A DNA stretch of 17,868 nt from Quisquiliibacterium sp. GTDB taxonomy: Bacteria > Pseudomonadota > Gammaproteobacteria > Burkholderiales > Burkholderiaceae_E. This document shows, piece after piece, positions 8,173 to 15,726 of the stretch (positions are counted from its first letter, which is position 1; every line of letters begins with the position of its first letter). The translations under genes were made by a program, and so were the position numbers. Below the pieces are notes generated by a model, which had not been told where the DNA came from, searched no databases, and worked only from the letters and a program-made list of their open reading frames with translations. The stretch spans positions 1-17,868 of the forward strand of contig JALRBB010000245.1 in the NCBI GenBank assembly GCA_023257915.1, given 5' to 3'.

Positions 8173-9634
8173 TGCCCTCCCCTGACGCCTGATCCAGGTG
8201 GGATTGCGCCTCGGATTCGGCGTCTCGCGCCGCCTTGGCAGGAAGCCCCCGCACGGTTTCGGGCGCGATTGCCCCAGGCGTATCGTCGTATGGTTCAAAC
8301 ACCGCGATCGACTCGACGTGCGCCGTGTGCGGGAACATGTTGATGGCGCCGGCTGCCATCAGCCGGTAGCGCCGCCCGTGCGTCAGCACCGCGGCATCAC
8401 GAGCCAGCGTCGCCGGATTGCACGAGACGTACACGATTCGGCTCACGCGATGCTCATCTTCGGCCAGTGCCTTGCAGACCTCGAGCGCGCCTTCGCGAGG
8501 CGGGTCGATCAGTACTCGATCGAATGCGCCGAGCGACTGCCAGCCTGGCAAGCTCATCTCGAACAAGTTCGCCGCGCGAAAACTCGTCTTCGCTTGCAGC
8601 CCGTTGAGCTTCGCATTGTCTGCCGCACGCGCAACCAGCGAGGCACTACCCTCAATGCCGACCAGCTCGGCGCAGCGACGGGCTAAAGGCAGCGAGAAAT
8701 TTCCAAGCCCGCAAAACAGATCGGCAACGCGATCGCCCGATTCAGGCGCGAGCAGACGCAGCGCGCGCGACACCAGCACCTCGTTGATGCGATGGTTGAC
8801 CTGCGTAAAGTCGGTCGGCCGGTACGGCATGCGCACATCGAACTCGGCCAGCGAATAGCCGAGCTGCGACTGCGGTGCGTCGCCCTCGCTGCCCGGAGCC
8901 CACCACAACACGATCGAATCCGGGCCCTTGGGTTGCACCCACAGCTCGAAACCATGCTTGCGTGCAAATGCAAGCATCGCGTCGCGGTCCTCATCATGAG
9001 CCGGATCGAGCACCCGGAACACCAGCGCGAGAACCTGTCCATTCGGTCCGTCACCGATCGCGACCTCAATTTGAGGCAAGCGGTCACGCATCCGCAACCC
9101 GGAAATCAGTTCGCGCAAAGGAATCAGCAGATCCGAGACTCGACGCGGCAACACCTCGCAGCTAAGCATGTCGGCGACATAGCTCGACCCACGCTCGTGA
9201 AAGCCGACCAGCACGCCGCCTTTTTTGGGCACATTGCGCACGGACAGTCGGGCGCGATAACGGTAGCCCCAGGCCGGACCGGAAATTGCCCGCAGCATTG
9301 ATACCGGTCGCAGGCGCCCGATGTGCTCGAGTTGATCTTCCAGCGCGCGCTGCTTGATCGCCAGTTGCGCGGAGGGCTCCAGATGCTGCATCGCGCATCC
9401 GCCACATACGCCAAAGTACCGGCAGCGCGGCACGACCCGTGCGGAGGACTCGCGCAACACCTCGAGAGTCTGCGCGACCTCGAAGCGCGGCTTGCGTCGC
9501 ACGACCCGGGCGCGCACCAGTTCACCCGGCAGCGCACCGCGCACAAATACAACCTTGCCCTCACTGCGGGCCACACCATTGGCGTCGAGGTCGAGCGATT
9601 CGATCTCGAGGACTGGTTCCGGTGCCTCAGTCAT
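8156..9634 (-). CDS. rlmD: 23S rRNA (uracil1939-C5)-methyltransferase RlmD
   Basis: A 492-residue SAM-dependent RNA m5U methyltransferase. Residues 1-60 form a TRAM RNA-binding domain. A [4Fe-4S] cluster is predicted from Cys71, Cys77, Cys80 and Cys159. The Rossmann SAM motif is [14 protein letters not shown] (305-318), followed by IDPPREG (376-382), the catalytic nucleophile Cys405 in [11 protein letters not shown], and Glu441 in HTAHVE. After the usual end near FEPY there is an extra tail of about 42 residues, Ala/Glu/Asp-rich, that overlaps the next gene. The ATG at 9634 is preferred because the protein then begins with the TRAM domain; it overlaps the exonuclease stop by eight bases. A longer frame from 9739 would lie inside the exonuclease gene. 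Confidence 0.95.
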   Translation of the reverse strand: MTEAPEPVLEIESLDLDANGVARSEGKVVFVRGALPGELVRARVVRRKPRFEVAQTLEVLRESSARVVPRCRYFGVCGGCAMQHLEPSAQLAIKQRALEDQLEHIGRLRPVSMLRAISGPAWGYRYRARLSVRNVPKKGGVLVGFHERGSSYVADMLSCEVLPRRVSDLLIPLRELISGLRMRDRLPQIEVAIGDGPNGQVLALVFRVLDPAHDEDRDAMLAFARKHGFELWVQPKGPDSIVLWWAPGSEGDAPQSQLGYSLAEFDVRMPYRPTDFTQVNHRINEVLVSRALRLLAPESGDRVADLFCGLGNFSLPLARRCAELVGIEGSASLVARAADNAKLNGLQAKTSFRAANLFEMSLPGWQSLGAFDRVLIDPPREGALEVCKALAEDEHRVSRIVYVSCNPATLARDAAVLTHGRRYRLMAAGAINMFPHTAHVESIAVFEPYDDTPGAIAPETVRGLPAKAARDAESEAQSHLDQASGEGNGQAV

Positions 9635-10409
9635 CGGACCAGGCAGCGAGGAATTCGCGCCAGTGCTGAGCGCTCTCCGAATCAATCGTCTGGCGCGCGA
9701 GCGTGATTTCACTGGCATAGCGCTCGGCATCCCAGGCACCGCGCAGCAACTGAAAGCGGCAGTACATCAGCCAGGTATTCGCCACGTCCGTCTCGCAGTA
9801 CGCCCGGATCTGCGCCAGTTCACCACGCTGAAAGGCCGGCCACACCTGGGAGCCGTCCATCCCGAGCTTGCCCGGAAAGCCGCACAGCTTGGCAAGCTCG
9901 TCGAGCGGCGCGTTGGCGCGCCCGTTGTACAGCGCGAGCAGGTCCATCAGATCGAGATGTCGGGAGTGGTAACGACTGATGTAGTTGTTATAGCGAAAGT
10001 CCCGATCCTCGTCGCCTTGCTCCCAGTAACGCGCGGCATGCACGCCGTTGACCAGTCCGCGATAGTGCAGCACCTGCAGATCGAACCCGCTGCCGTTCCA
10101 GGAGACGAGTTGTGGGGTGTGATCATCAACGATCCGGAAAAACTTTTCGATCAGCACCTTCTCGGAGTCTTCCGGCTCACCGAGACAACTCACCCGAAGC
10201 ACTTTGGATCCGCTGCGAAACAGGCAACCAATAGCGATCACGCGATGCAAGTGCAGCGGCAGGAAATCCGAGCCGGTCTTTTCACGGCGCCGTTCGAAGG
10301 CCGCCTCTGCCACTTGCGCATCGGAGAGCTCAGCCGGCAGATCCCAGATCCGCCGCAGACCAGCTGTATCCGGGACCGTCTCGAGATCGAAAACCAGGAC
10401 CGGAGACAT
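9627..10409 (-). CDS. Predicted DEDDy 3'-5' exonuclease (DNA polymerase B exonuclease-like)
   Basis: A 260-residue stand-alone exonuclease of the PolB-exonuclease-like group. The DEDD metal-binding residues are visible: Asp8 and Glu10 (VFDLET), Asp110 (SWNGSGFD) and Asp208, with Tyr204 four residues before it (AYCETD), which makes it DEDDy. The N-terminus is catalytic from the first strand, with no polymerase domain attached. Biochemical substrates are not established to my knowledge; DNA or RNA 3' end trimming is the inference. The ATG overlaps the nlpD stop by one base (TGATG). In related genomes I recall this gene next to rlmD behind rpoS. Here rpoS is missing and the exonuclease abuts nlpD directly. 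Confidence 0.88.
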   Translation of the reverse strand: MSPVLVFDLETVPDTAGLRRIWDLPAELSDAQVAEAAFERRREKTGSDFLPLHLHRVIAIGCLFRSGSKVLRVSCLGEPEDSEKVLIEKFFRIVDDHTPQLVSWNGSGFDLQVLHYRGLVNGVHAARYWEQGDEDRDFRYNNYISRYHSRHLDLMDLLALYNGRANAPLDELAKLCGFPGKLGMDGSQVWPAFQRGELAQIRAYCETDVANTWLMYCRFQLLRGAWDAERYASEITLARQTIDSESAQHWREFLAAWSDD

Positions 10410-11260
10410 CAGCGTGCCGGTAACAGCTTGGTCGGATCAACCGGCTTGCCGGCCTTGCGAATCTCAAAATGCAGCTTGGGACGATCCGCACCCGAGTCGC
10501 CCAGCTCGGCGATCTTCTGGCCGCGCTGAACCTGGTCGCCATCCTTGACCAGCAGCGCACGGTTGTGGGCATAGACCGAGAGCGTGTCAGCATCGTGGCG
10601 AACGATGATCAGATTGCCATAGCCACGAGGCCCCACGCCGCTGAAGATCACCTTGCCGTCAGCGGCTGCATTGATCGGGTCACCAGGCGTTCCTGCGATC
10701 GAAACCCCCATGTAGCTCGGCTCCGAAAAAGGCTTGAGAATCGACCCGCTTGCGGGCCAGGAGAATCCGGCAGCCGATACGCCCGCGCTTGATGCTGTCG
10801 CAGCTGACGCGGTTTTCGGGTCCGGGGACACGCTGGCCTGCGCGGCAGGCGCAGCCGGCGCGACCGGCGCGACCGGAGCCTGTGCGGGCGCGGGTGCAGC
10901 GATCGGCGACGGACTGCGCCGCATCTCAGCGACCGCCTGGTCGGAATACGCGAGTTTTTCGCCACGCGGCTCGTTGCGCAGGTTTTCCGCTGTCGCCTGC
11001 TGGCCTGGCGTAGTCGCGCCAAGGGGTCTGACCTGCACACCGCGGCTCGGCACCGGCGCAGCCTGCACCGGCCTGGACGGTGCAGGCGTGCGGCTGGCTG
11101 GAATCGGCGAGGTGCTCTGCGCACGAGTCGGCGGTTGCGGCTTGACCACTGCCTGCGGCCGGGTACGGTGTTCGACCGGAGCCGGTGCCGGGGTCGAACA
11201 ACCGGCGATTCCCAGGACGGCCACCAGCGTAATCAGCACATGTCGATCAAACGAACACAT
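10409..11260 (-). CDS. nlpD: NlpD-like lipoprotein with degenerate LytM (M23) domain, no LysM seen
   Basis: A 283-residue predicted lipoprotein: signal segment 8-20, lipobox GIAGC with lipidated Cys21, a long Pro/Ala-rich stretch to about 165, then an M23-like domain from 168 to the end. In E. coli NlpD activates amidase AmiC for septal peptidoglycan splitting through a catalytically dead LytM domain. Here the first zinc ligand position is also lost (MGVSIAG in place of H-x-G-x-D), while LSVYAHN and LHFEIR remain, as in NlpD. The LysM peptidoglycan-binding domain usual for NlpD is not recognisable. The gene follows pcm by 50 bases and overlaps the exonuclease by one. GAGG lies 13 bases before the ATG, which is far. 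Context surE-pcm-nlpD supports the name. Confidence 0.85.
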   Translation of the reverse strand: MCSFDRHVLITLVAVLGIAGCSTPAPAPVEHRTRPQAVVKPQPPTRAQSTSPIPASRTPAPSRPVQAAPVPSRGVQVRPLGATTPGQQATAENLRNEPRGEKLAYSDQAVAEMRRSPSPIAAPAPAQAPVAPVAPAAPAAQASVSPDPKTASAATASSAGVSAAGFSWPASGSILKPFSEPSYMGVSIAGTPGDPINAAADGKVIFSGVGPRGYGNLIIVRHDADTLSVYAHNRALLVKDGDQVQRGQKIAELGDSGADRPKLHFEIRKAGKPVDPTKLLPAR

Positions 11261-11310
11261 CTTGCAGAACTTTCCTCAAGCTATCCGGTCATGCCCAATT
11301 GCAGAACCGG

Positions 11311-12186
11311 TCAGGTGGTTCCAGCTCGCAGCGGTACGAATCGCACCGCATCGAGCACAGTCAAATGCCAGGTCTCGTTGCCGACCCGTTCAACCAGATG
11401 CAGCGACTGCCGCCCTCCGGAGTCGATCGGCGCAAGCAACCTGGAGGGTACCTTCATCTGCAGCAGCAGCTCTTCGGGGATCTCTGCGCCGGCGGCTGCC
11501 AGCAAAATGCCATCGAAGGGCGCCGCACTGGGAGCTCCAAGGCGACCATCGCCAAACACCAGCCTTAAATTGCCAAGACGCAAGGGCCGAAGCCTCGCTC
11601 GCGCATCCTCAGCAAGCCCTCGAACCCGTTCGATCGACACCACCTCACCGAACACCTCAGCCAGCACTGCCGCCTGATACCCGCAACCGGTGCCCACCTC
11701 GAGAACCTGGGCGCGCGAGCGCGCTTCGCGCGGAATCGTCGCAGCGATGATCTCGATCATCCGCGCGACGGTGCTTGGCTTGGAGATGGTCTGACCATGC
11801 CCGATCGGCAGCGCGACGTCCTCATAGGCCCGGCTGGCGAGCGCATCTTCGACGAAAAGATGGCGCGGGACCTGCTGCATTGCCTCGAGCACACCCTCAT
11901 CACGAATACCGCTGGCGCGCAGCGACGCGACCATGCGCTGACGCGCCCGCTCCGGGGCCAGCCCGACGCCGGCAGCGGCAGCCTCAAACGCCGCATGCGC
12001 GACCCGATTACCGGCACCCTTGCGGGTTTGCGGAGGCAGGGGCGGCTTGGGCGACGGTCGCATCACCCGGCGTGCCGGGGCAGGTTCTCCCGATCCGACC
12101 TCAGGCGCGAGCTCTGGCGCGACCTCAGGCGCGAGATCTGGCCCTGTCTGGGTGGTCGGACTCGGGTCCTTGCTGTTCGGGTTCAT
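11311..12186 (-). CDS. pcm: Protein-L-isoaspartate O-methyltransferase with long N-terminal extension
   Basis: A 291-residue enzyme that methylates L-isoaspartyl residues in aged proteins using SAM, starting their repair. The catalytic domain starts near residue 75: VPRHLFVEDALASRAYEDVALPIGHGQTISKP, then the SAM motif VLEVGTGCGYQAAVLAEVFGEVVSIER, with a typical C-terminus. About 75-80 residues before it are a low-complexity Pro/Ala/Glu/Lys extension absent from the E. coli enzyme (208 residues), which includes APEVAPELAPEV encoded by a tandem DNA repeat. The ATG at 12186 lies ten bases after the surE stop; an in-frame ATG at 12234 would overlap surE by 38 bases. Neither has a strong ribosome site. 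A start inside the extension cannot be excluded. It sits in the standard surE-pcm-nlpD order. Confidence 0.9.
   Translation of the reverse strand: MNPNSKDPSPTTQTGPDLAPEVAPELAPEVGSGEPAPARRVMRPSPKPPLPPQTRKGAGNRVAHAAFEAAAAGVGLAPERARQRMVASLRASGIRDEGVLEAMQQVPRHLFVEDALASRAYEDVALPIGHGQTISKPSTVARMIEIIAATIPREARSRAQVLEVGTGCGYQAAVLAEVFGEVVSIERVRGLAEDARARLRPLRLGNLRLVFGDGRLGAPSAAPFDGILLAAAGAEIPEELLLQMKVPSRLLAPIDSGGRQSLHLVERVGNETWHLTVLDAVRFVPLRAGTT
12097..12144. repeat. Two-copy 24-bp tandem repeat inside pcm
   Basis: Units at 12097-12120 and 12121-12144 both begin GACCTCAGGCGCGAG and differ at two positions. In the pcm frame they encode the eight-residue period APELAPEV in the N-terminal extension. Because the period is a multiple of three, copy-number change would keep the frame. 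Confidence 0.9.
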
Positions 12187-12196
12187 CGCTGCGGGA

Positions 12197-12940
12197 TCAC
12201 GCCGCCAGCCAATCGCCGACCGGTTCGAACGCATCGTGGCCGGTCAGGTCTGCATCGAGCGGTGTCACGGCAACCCAACGCTCGTTGACTGCATGAAAGT
12301 CCGTGCCCGGACCCGCATCCTTGGCGCTTCCCGCCGGACCGATCCAATAGATCGGCTCGCCTCGAGGATTTTGCGCACGGATCACCGGCTCGGCCTTGTG
12401 CCGCTTACCCAGACGCACGAGTTGCACCCCACGCAGCGACTCGTGCGCCACCCCCGGGATGTTGACGTTCAGCAGCATGGGACGCTCAAGCAGCCTCGGC
12501 GCGAGCTTTCGCACCAGGTCTGATGCCACTCGCTGCGCGCAATCCAGATGCTTGTAACCGCGCTGCGCAAGGGAGAATGCGATCGCCGGAACCCCCAACT
12601 GGAAACCTTCCATCGCGGCCGCGACCGTACCCGAATAGATCGTGTCATCGCCCATGTTTGCCCCGTCATTGATGCCGGAAACAACCAAGTCCGGAGGCGC
12701 ATCAAGCAGCCCGGTAATCGCGATGTGCACGCAATCGGTGGGGGTACCGTTGACGAAGAAAAAGCCGTTGCCAGCCCGGCGCACGGTCAATGGACGGTCG
12801 AGCGTCAGTGAATTGGACGCGCCACTGCGATCGCGCTCAGGAGCGACAACCGTAACCTCGCCAAGACCGCGAAGCGCCTGCACGAGCGCCTCGATTCCTG
12901 GTGAAAAGTAGCCATCGTCGTTGCTGACAAGTATCCGCAT
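12197..12940 (-). CDS. surE: 5'/3'-nucleotidase SurE
   Basis: A 247-residue cytoplasmic metal-dependent phosphatase that removes phosphate from nucleoside monophosphates and short polyphosphate. The metal site is visible: Asp8 and Asp9 in [11 protein letters not shown], Ser39 in [10 protein letters not shown], and the Asn in [13 protein letters not shown] (about 89-101). VNGTPTDCV and the [11 protein letters not shown] segment are also typical. The length matches the family. The ATG at 12940 gives the usual [10 protein letters not shown] start. No Shine-Dalgarno sequence is present; a TAGAAT -10-like box lies only six bases before the ATG, so a leaderless transcript is possible. It heads the surE-pcm-nlpD run. 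Confidence 0.95.
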   Translation of the reverse strand: MRILVSNDDGYFSPGIEALVQALRGLGEVTVVAPERDRSGASNSLTLDRPLTVRRAGNGFFFVNGTPTDCVHIAITGLLDAPPDLVVSGINDGANMGDDTIYSGTVAAAMEGFQLGVPAIAFSLAQRGYKHLDCAQRVASDLVRKLAPRLLERPMLLNVNIPGVAHESLRGVQLVRLGKRHKAEPVIRAQNPRGEPIYWIGPAGSAKDAGPGTDFHAVNERWVAVTPLDADLTGHDAFEPVGDWLAA

Positions 12941-12946
12941 AAACGG

Positions 12947-12952
12947 ATTCTA
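12947..12952 (-). promoter_or_regulatory. Possible -10 box of surE with start codon at the expected transcription start
   Basis: TAGAAT on the minus strand matches five of six -10 consensus bases. The A of the surE ATG is the seventh base after it. No convincing -35 box was found at 16-18 bases. The call is weak. Confidence 0.3.
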
Positions 12953-13072
12953 ACGAATCCCGGCCCCTCCAACCTGACCGCACCATGAATCAGCGCTCTC
13001 TGTGCTGCAAGCCGGCGCCGAGTCCCTGCTTGAGTGGCTTGGCCAAGCGCGCGCGATATCCAGGCGGGCCGA

Positions 13073-13537
13073 TCACCCCTCGGCCGGCCAGTCGCGGATA
13101 TAGGCCTTGAGCATCTTGTTCTCGAAGCTTTGTTCCTCGAGGACGGCTCTGGCCACGTCATGAAACGAGAGCACTCCGAGCAGCGTGCCGCCATCCATGA
13201 CCGGCAAGTAGCGTTGTCGGGTCTCGAGCATGATGCGGCGCAGTTCATTGACATCCATGCTGGGAGCGGCCACGGTCGGATTGGCGTTCATCACCTCGCG
13301 CGCAAGGATTTCCGCAACCGGCGGCGTCGGCCCGCTGCGCTGCTCCAACTGGCGCTTGGCAAGGACCCGGAGCACCTCGCGAAAGGTCAGCATCCCGGCA
13401 AGCTGCCCCTTGTCCATCACCACGAGGGAGCCGATGTCCTGCTCGGCCATCGAAATCACGCAGTCGGAGAGCATGGTCTCCGGGGCGACGGTGAACAGCG
13501 TGCTGCCCTTGACTCGAAGTATCTCGCTGACTTGCAT
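13073..13537 (-). CDS. Two-CBS-domain protein
   Basis: A 154-residue protein made almost wholly of a CBS pair: the first domain about residues 6-62 (TVAPETMLSDCVISMAEQDI, then GSLVVMDKGQLAGMLTFREVL), the second about 80-135 (MNANPTVAAPSMDVNELRRI, RYLPVMDGGTLLGVLSFHDV). CBS pairs bind adenine nucleotides (AMP, ATP, SAM and sometimes cyclic dinucleotides) and act as energy or nucleotide sensors. No catalytic, membrane or DNA-binding domain is attached. The ribosome site is the best in the region, AAGGAG six bases before the ATG. It starts 48 bases after the kinase gene on the same strand and may be the third gene of that unit. Its partner is unknown. Confidence 0.92.
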   Translation of the reverse strand: MQVSEILRVKGSTLFTVAPETMLSDCVISMAEQDIGSLVVMDKGQLAGMLTFREVLRVLAKRQLEQRSGPTPPVAEILAREVMNANPTVAAPSMDVNELRRIMLETRQRYLPVMDGGTLLGVLSFHDVARAVLEEQSFENKMLKAYIRDWPAEG

Positions 13538-13585
13538 ACCGTTCTCCTTTTCTCTGAACCATGCTAGTCCAGCATCCGCCGGGCA

Positions 13586-15724
13586 TCAACCTCGCGTCGG
13601 AATACGAATCCGAAAGACCGTGCCGACCCCAGTTTGCGATTCGATCCGAATCTGCCCGTTCAGTGCCTCAATCGCGTCGCGCACAACATCCAGACCGATG
13701 CCGCGCCCCGAAATCTGCGTGACGACATCGCGCGTGGAAAACCCTGCGCTCAAAATCAGGTCAGCAGCCAGCGCATCGGTCATGGGCACCTCGCTATCGA
13801 GCAATCCGGCCTGCCTTGCGCGCGTCGCGATCGCATCAAGATCGAGACCGGCCCCGTCGTCGCTGCAGCGAATCTCAAGCTCACCATCGACCCGCTCAAA
13901 CGACAAGTGCAGCCGACCAACTGGCGGTTTGCCACGCGACTGCCTCAAACCCTGTGCTTCGATGCCATGGTCCACCGCATTGCGCAGCAAATGAGACAGC
14001 GGATCGATGATCGCCTCGAGCAACCGGGAGTCGAGCTGCAGATCCTGCCCACTCATCTGCAGTGCGGCCTGCCGGCCGGCGATACGGGCAGCCTGCCCGA
14101 CAACACGCGCCAGTCTGGGTTCGATCGTGTGCACCGCGCGCATCGAAGGCAACAAATCCGATGTCACACCCGCGAAACCTTGGGGCGTGCCAGCAGACTC
14201 CTGAGCCGGGCGCGCAACGGATCCGGGAGCCATGCGGTGCCGCTCGAGGGCAGTTCCTGACCGCGGCTCCCGCGTATCGGGTTCAAGCGGCATCGCAAGC
14301 AATTGTGTCCTGAGATCGCCTAGCGTCTCGCACACCAGCAACGCATCTGTGGGCGCCGGCCCTCGCGCGTTCAAGGCATCAGCCATCGCCAGCAGACAGA
14401 CCGCGGCGCGCTGCAACCCCACCTGAAGCTCAGCGGTCAGGCCAGCCGGTCGCCCCGTGAGCGCCTCCAGCACATCCTCCAGGCGATGGGTCAGGGTCGC
14501 AACGCCGCGGACTCCGACGGTTTGTGCCGCCCCCTTGAGGGTATGGGCGATCCGAAAGGCGTTTGCCAGATCTGATGCCGAGCCGGCTGACGCACGCTGC
14601 AAATGCATCGCCAACGGCCCGGCGAGCGCCGGGAGTTCGCCGAGGAGCTGCGCAAGCACCGTGCGCTCGACATCATCCGGTAATTGCAGCGACAGCGCAT
14701 CAGCCGTGATTTGCTCCGCCGGTGCGTCCAAGTGACGGCTTCCGCGTTGCCGAAGATCACAGAGGTCTTCGACCAGTTGTCGCGACACCTCCCGCTGCAT
14801 CGGTGTCGGCCAGCCAGGCTCGGCAAGCAAGGCGACCAGCAGTTCGGCACGTTCACGGTCGGGGTTTGCCAGATAGCCCGCAAACCGGGACGCCAAGGCC
14901 TCGAGCAGCACGAGCGCCCGCGTATTCACCCCAAAGTCGGGCTGGAGCCAGTCTTGCAGCGCAACTTGCGCGCGCCCGAGAATCTGGCACAGCACTGTGG
15001 CACCGATCGCGGCCGCAGCCTCGGCGAGTGCGTCAAAGCGTTCAGCAAGCTGATGCAATGCAACAAGACGGTCCGTGGCAGCTGCGCCAGTCGCCGCCCC
15101 CCTGGCATTCGATCCGATTCGCGAGCTTAGGGATTTGGGCGCACGGCGCAGCGCTGCGAGCCCGTCGACCAGAGCCCTCGCCTCCTGCGCAAGCAACTGA
15201 AGCGCTTCGGCAGACACCGGGTGGGCCGCCAGCTGCCGCTCTGCGCGCAGATCGCCTGACGTCCAAGCAAGAATTCGCTGACCATCGGCGTGCAGATCGC
15301 GAGCATGCAAACCGGCGTCTTGTTCGGATGCCTCGATCAAATTTGCCCAGATCCTGAGGGCATCGAGCAGATTGCTCGCCGCAGCACGATCCGGGTCTCC
15401 CGCGCAAAACTCGACAATTCGCACAATCAGGGTCTCGAGCCTCTCGCCGGTCGGATCATCAGATCGGGTGGCTGCCGATTCGCTCAGGCGCGCAAGGATC
15501 AGCCCTGCAAGGCGCGCGACCGCTGGCAGCCCGCTTTGCTCGGCGACCAGGACGAATTGCTGTAACGCCTCGCACAACTCTCGATCAGGCGCCGAGTACA
15601 CACTTGAGTCCAGGCTAATCAAGGGCGCGAGTAACGCGACCGAGGCAGCGCTTAAGGCTTCAAACTCAGCCTCATCGATCGGCCCACGCGCGGAATTGCC
15701 CGACGTCAATGGTGAACGCTGCAT
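13586..15724 (-). CDS. Hpt/CheA-type histidine kinase lacking CheW and receiver domains
   Basis: A 712-residue predicted soluble protein. Residues 1-340 are Ala/Leu-rich helices with no motif I can name, perhaps decayed Hpt-like modules as in ChpA or FimL. Residues 350-475 form an Hpt domain with phosphoacceptor His394 (FRIAHTLKGAAQTVG). After a 45-residue Pro/Gly-rich linker comes a CheA-type ATPase: N box HLLRNAVDHGIE (578-589), G1 DDGAGLD (622-628), F box GFST (661-664) and G2 GRGIGLDVV (673-681). The protein ends after the ATPase at RIRIPTRG. A CheW-like P5 domain and a receiver, usual in CheA and ChpA, are absent, and the coiled-coil dimerisation part looks mostly missing (only MRAVHTIEPRLARVVGQ aligns with its end). 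The ATG lies two bases after the response-regulator stop, so the two are translationally coupled. A phosphorelay from His394 to that regulator is the natural inference. Confidence 0.85.
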   Translation of the reverse strand: MQRSPLTSGNSARGPIDEAEFEALSAASVALLAPLISLDSSVYSAPDRELCEALQQFVLVAEQSGLPAVARLAGLILARLSESAATRSDDPTGERLETLIVRIVEFCAGDPDRAAASNLLDALRIWANLIEASEQDAGLHARDLHADGQRILAWTSGDLRAERQLAAHPVSAEALQLLAQEARALVDGLAALRRAPKSLSSRIGSNARGAATGAAATDRLVALHQLAERFDALAEAAAAIGATVLCQILGRAQVALQDWLQPDFGVNTRALVLLEALASRFAGYLANPDRERAELLVALLAEPGWPTPMQREVSRQLVEDLCDLRQRGSRHLDAPAEQITADALSLQLPDDVERTVLAQLLGELPALAGPLAMHLQRASAGSASDLANAFRIAHTLKGAAQTVGVRGVATLTHRLEDVLEALTGRPAGLTAELQVGLQRAAVCLLAMADALNARGPAPTDALLVCETLGDLRTQLLAMPLEPDTREPRSGTALERHRMAPGSVARPAQESAGTPQGFAGVTSDLLPSMRAVHTIEPRLARVVGQAARIAGRQAALQMSGQDLQLDSRLLEAIIDPLSHLLRNAVDHGIEAQGLRQSRGKPPVGRLHLSFERVDGELEIRCSDDGAGLDLDAIATRARQAGLLDSEVPMTDALAADLILSAGFSTRDVVTQISGRGIGLDVVRDAIEALNGQIRIESQTGVGTVFRIRIPTRG

Positions 15725-15726
15725 CT

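Noticed and set aside
7084..8343. Long open frame antisense to the CoA-transferase
   Set aside because: It has no recognisable domain and mirrors the codon structure of a well-supported gene on the other strand. Such frames are expected in GC-rich coding DNA. The same applies to the long plus-strand frames opposite pilF, rlmN and rlmD.
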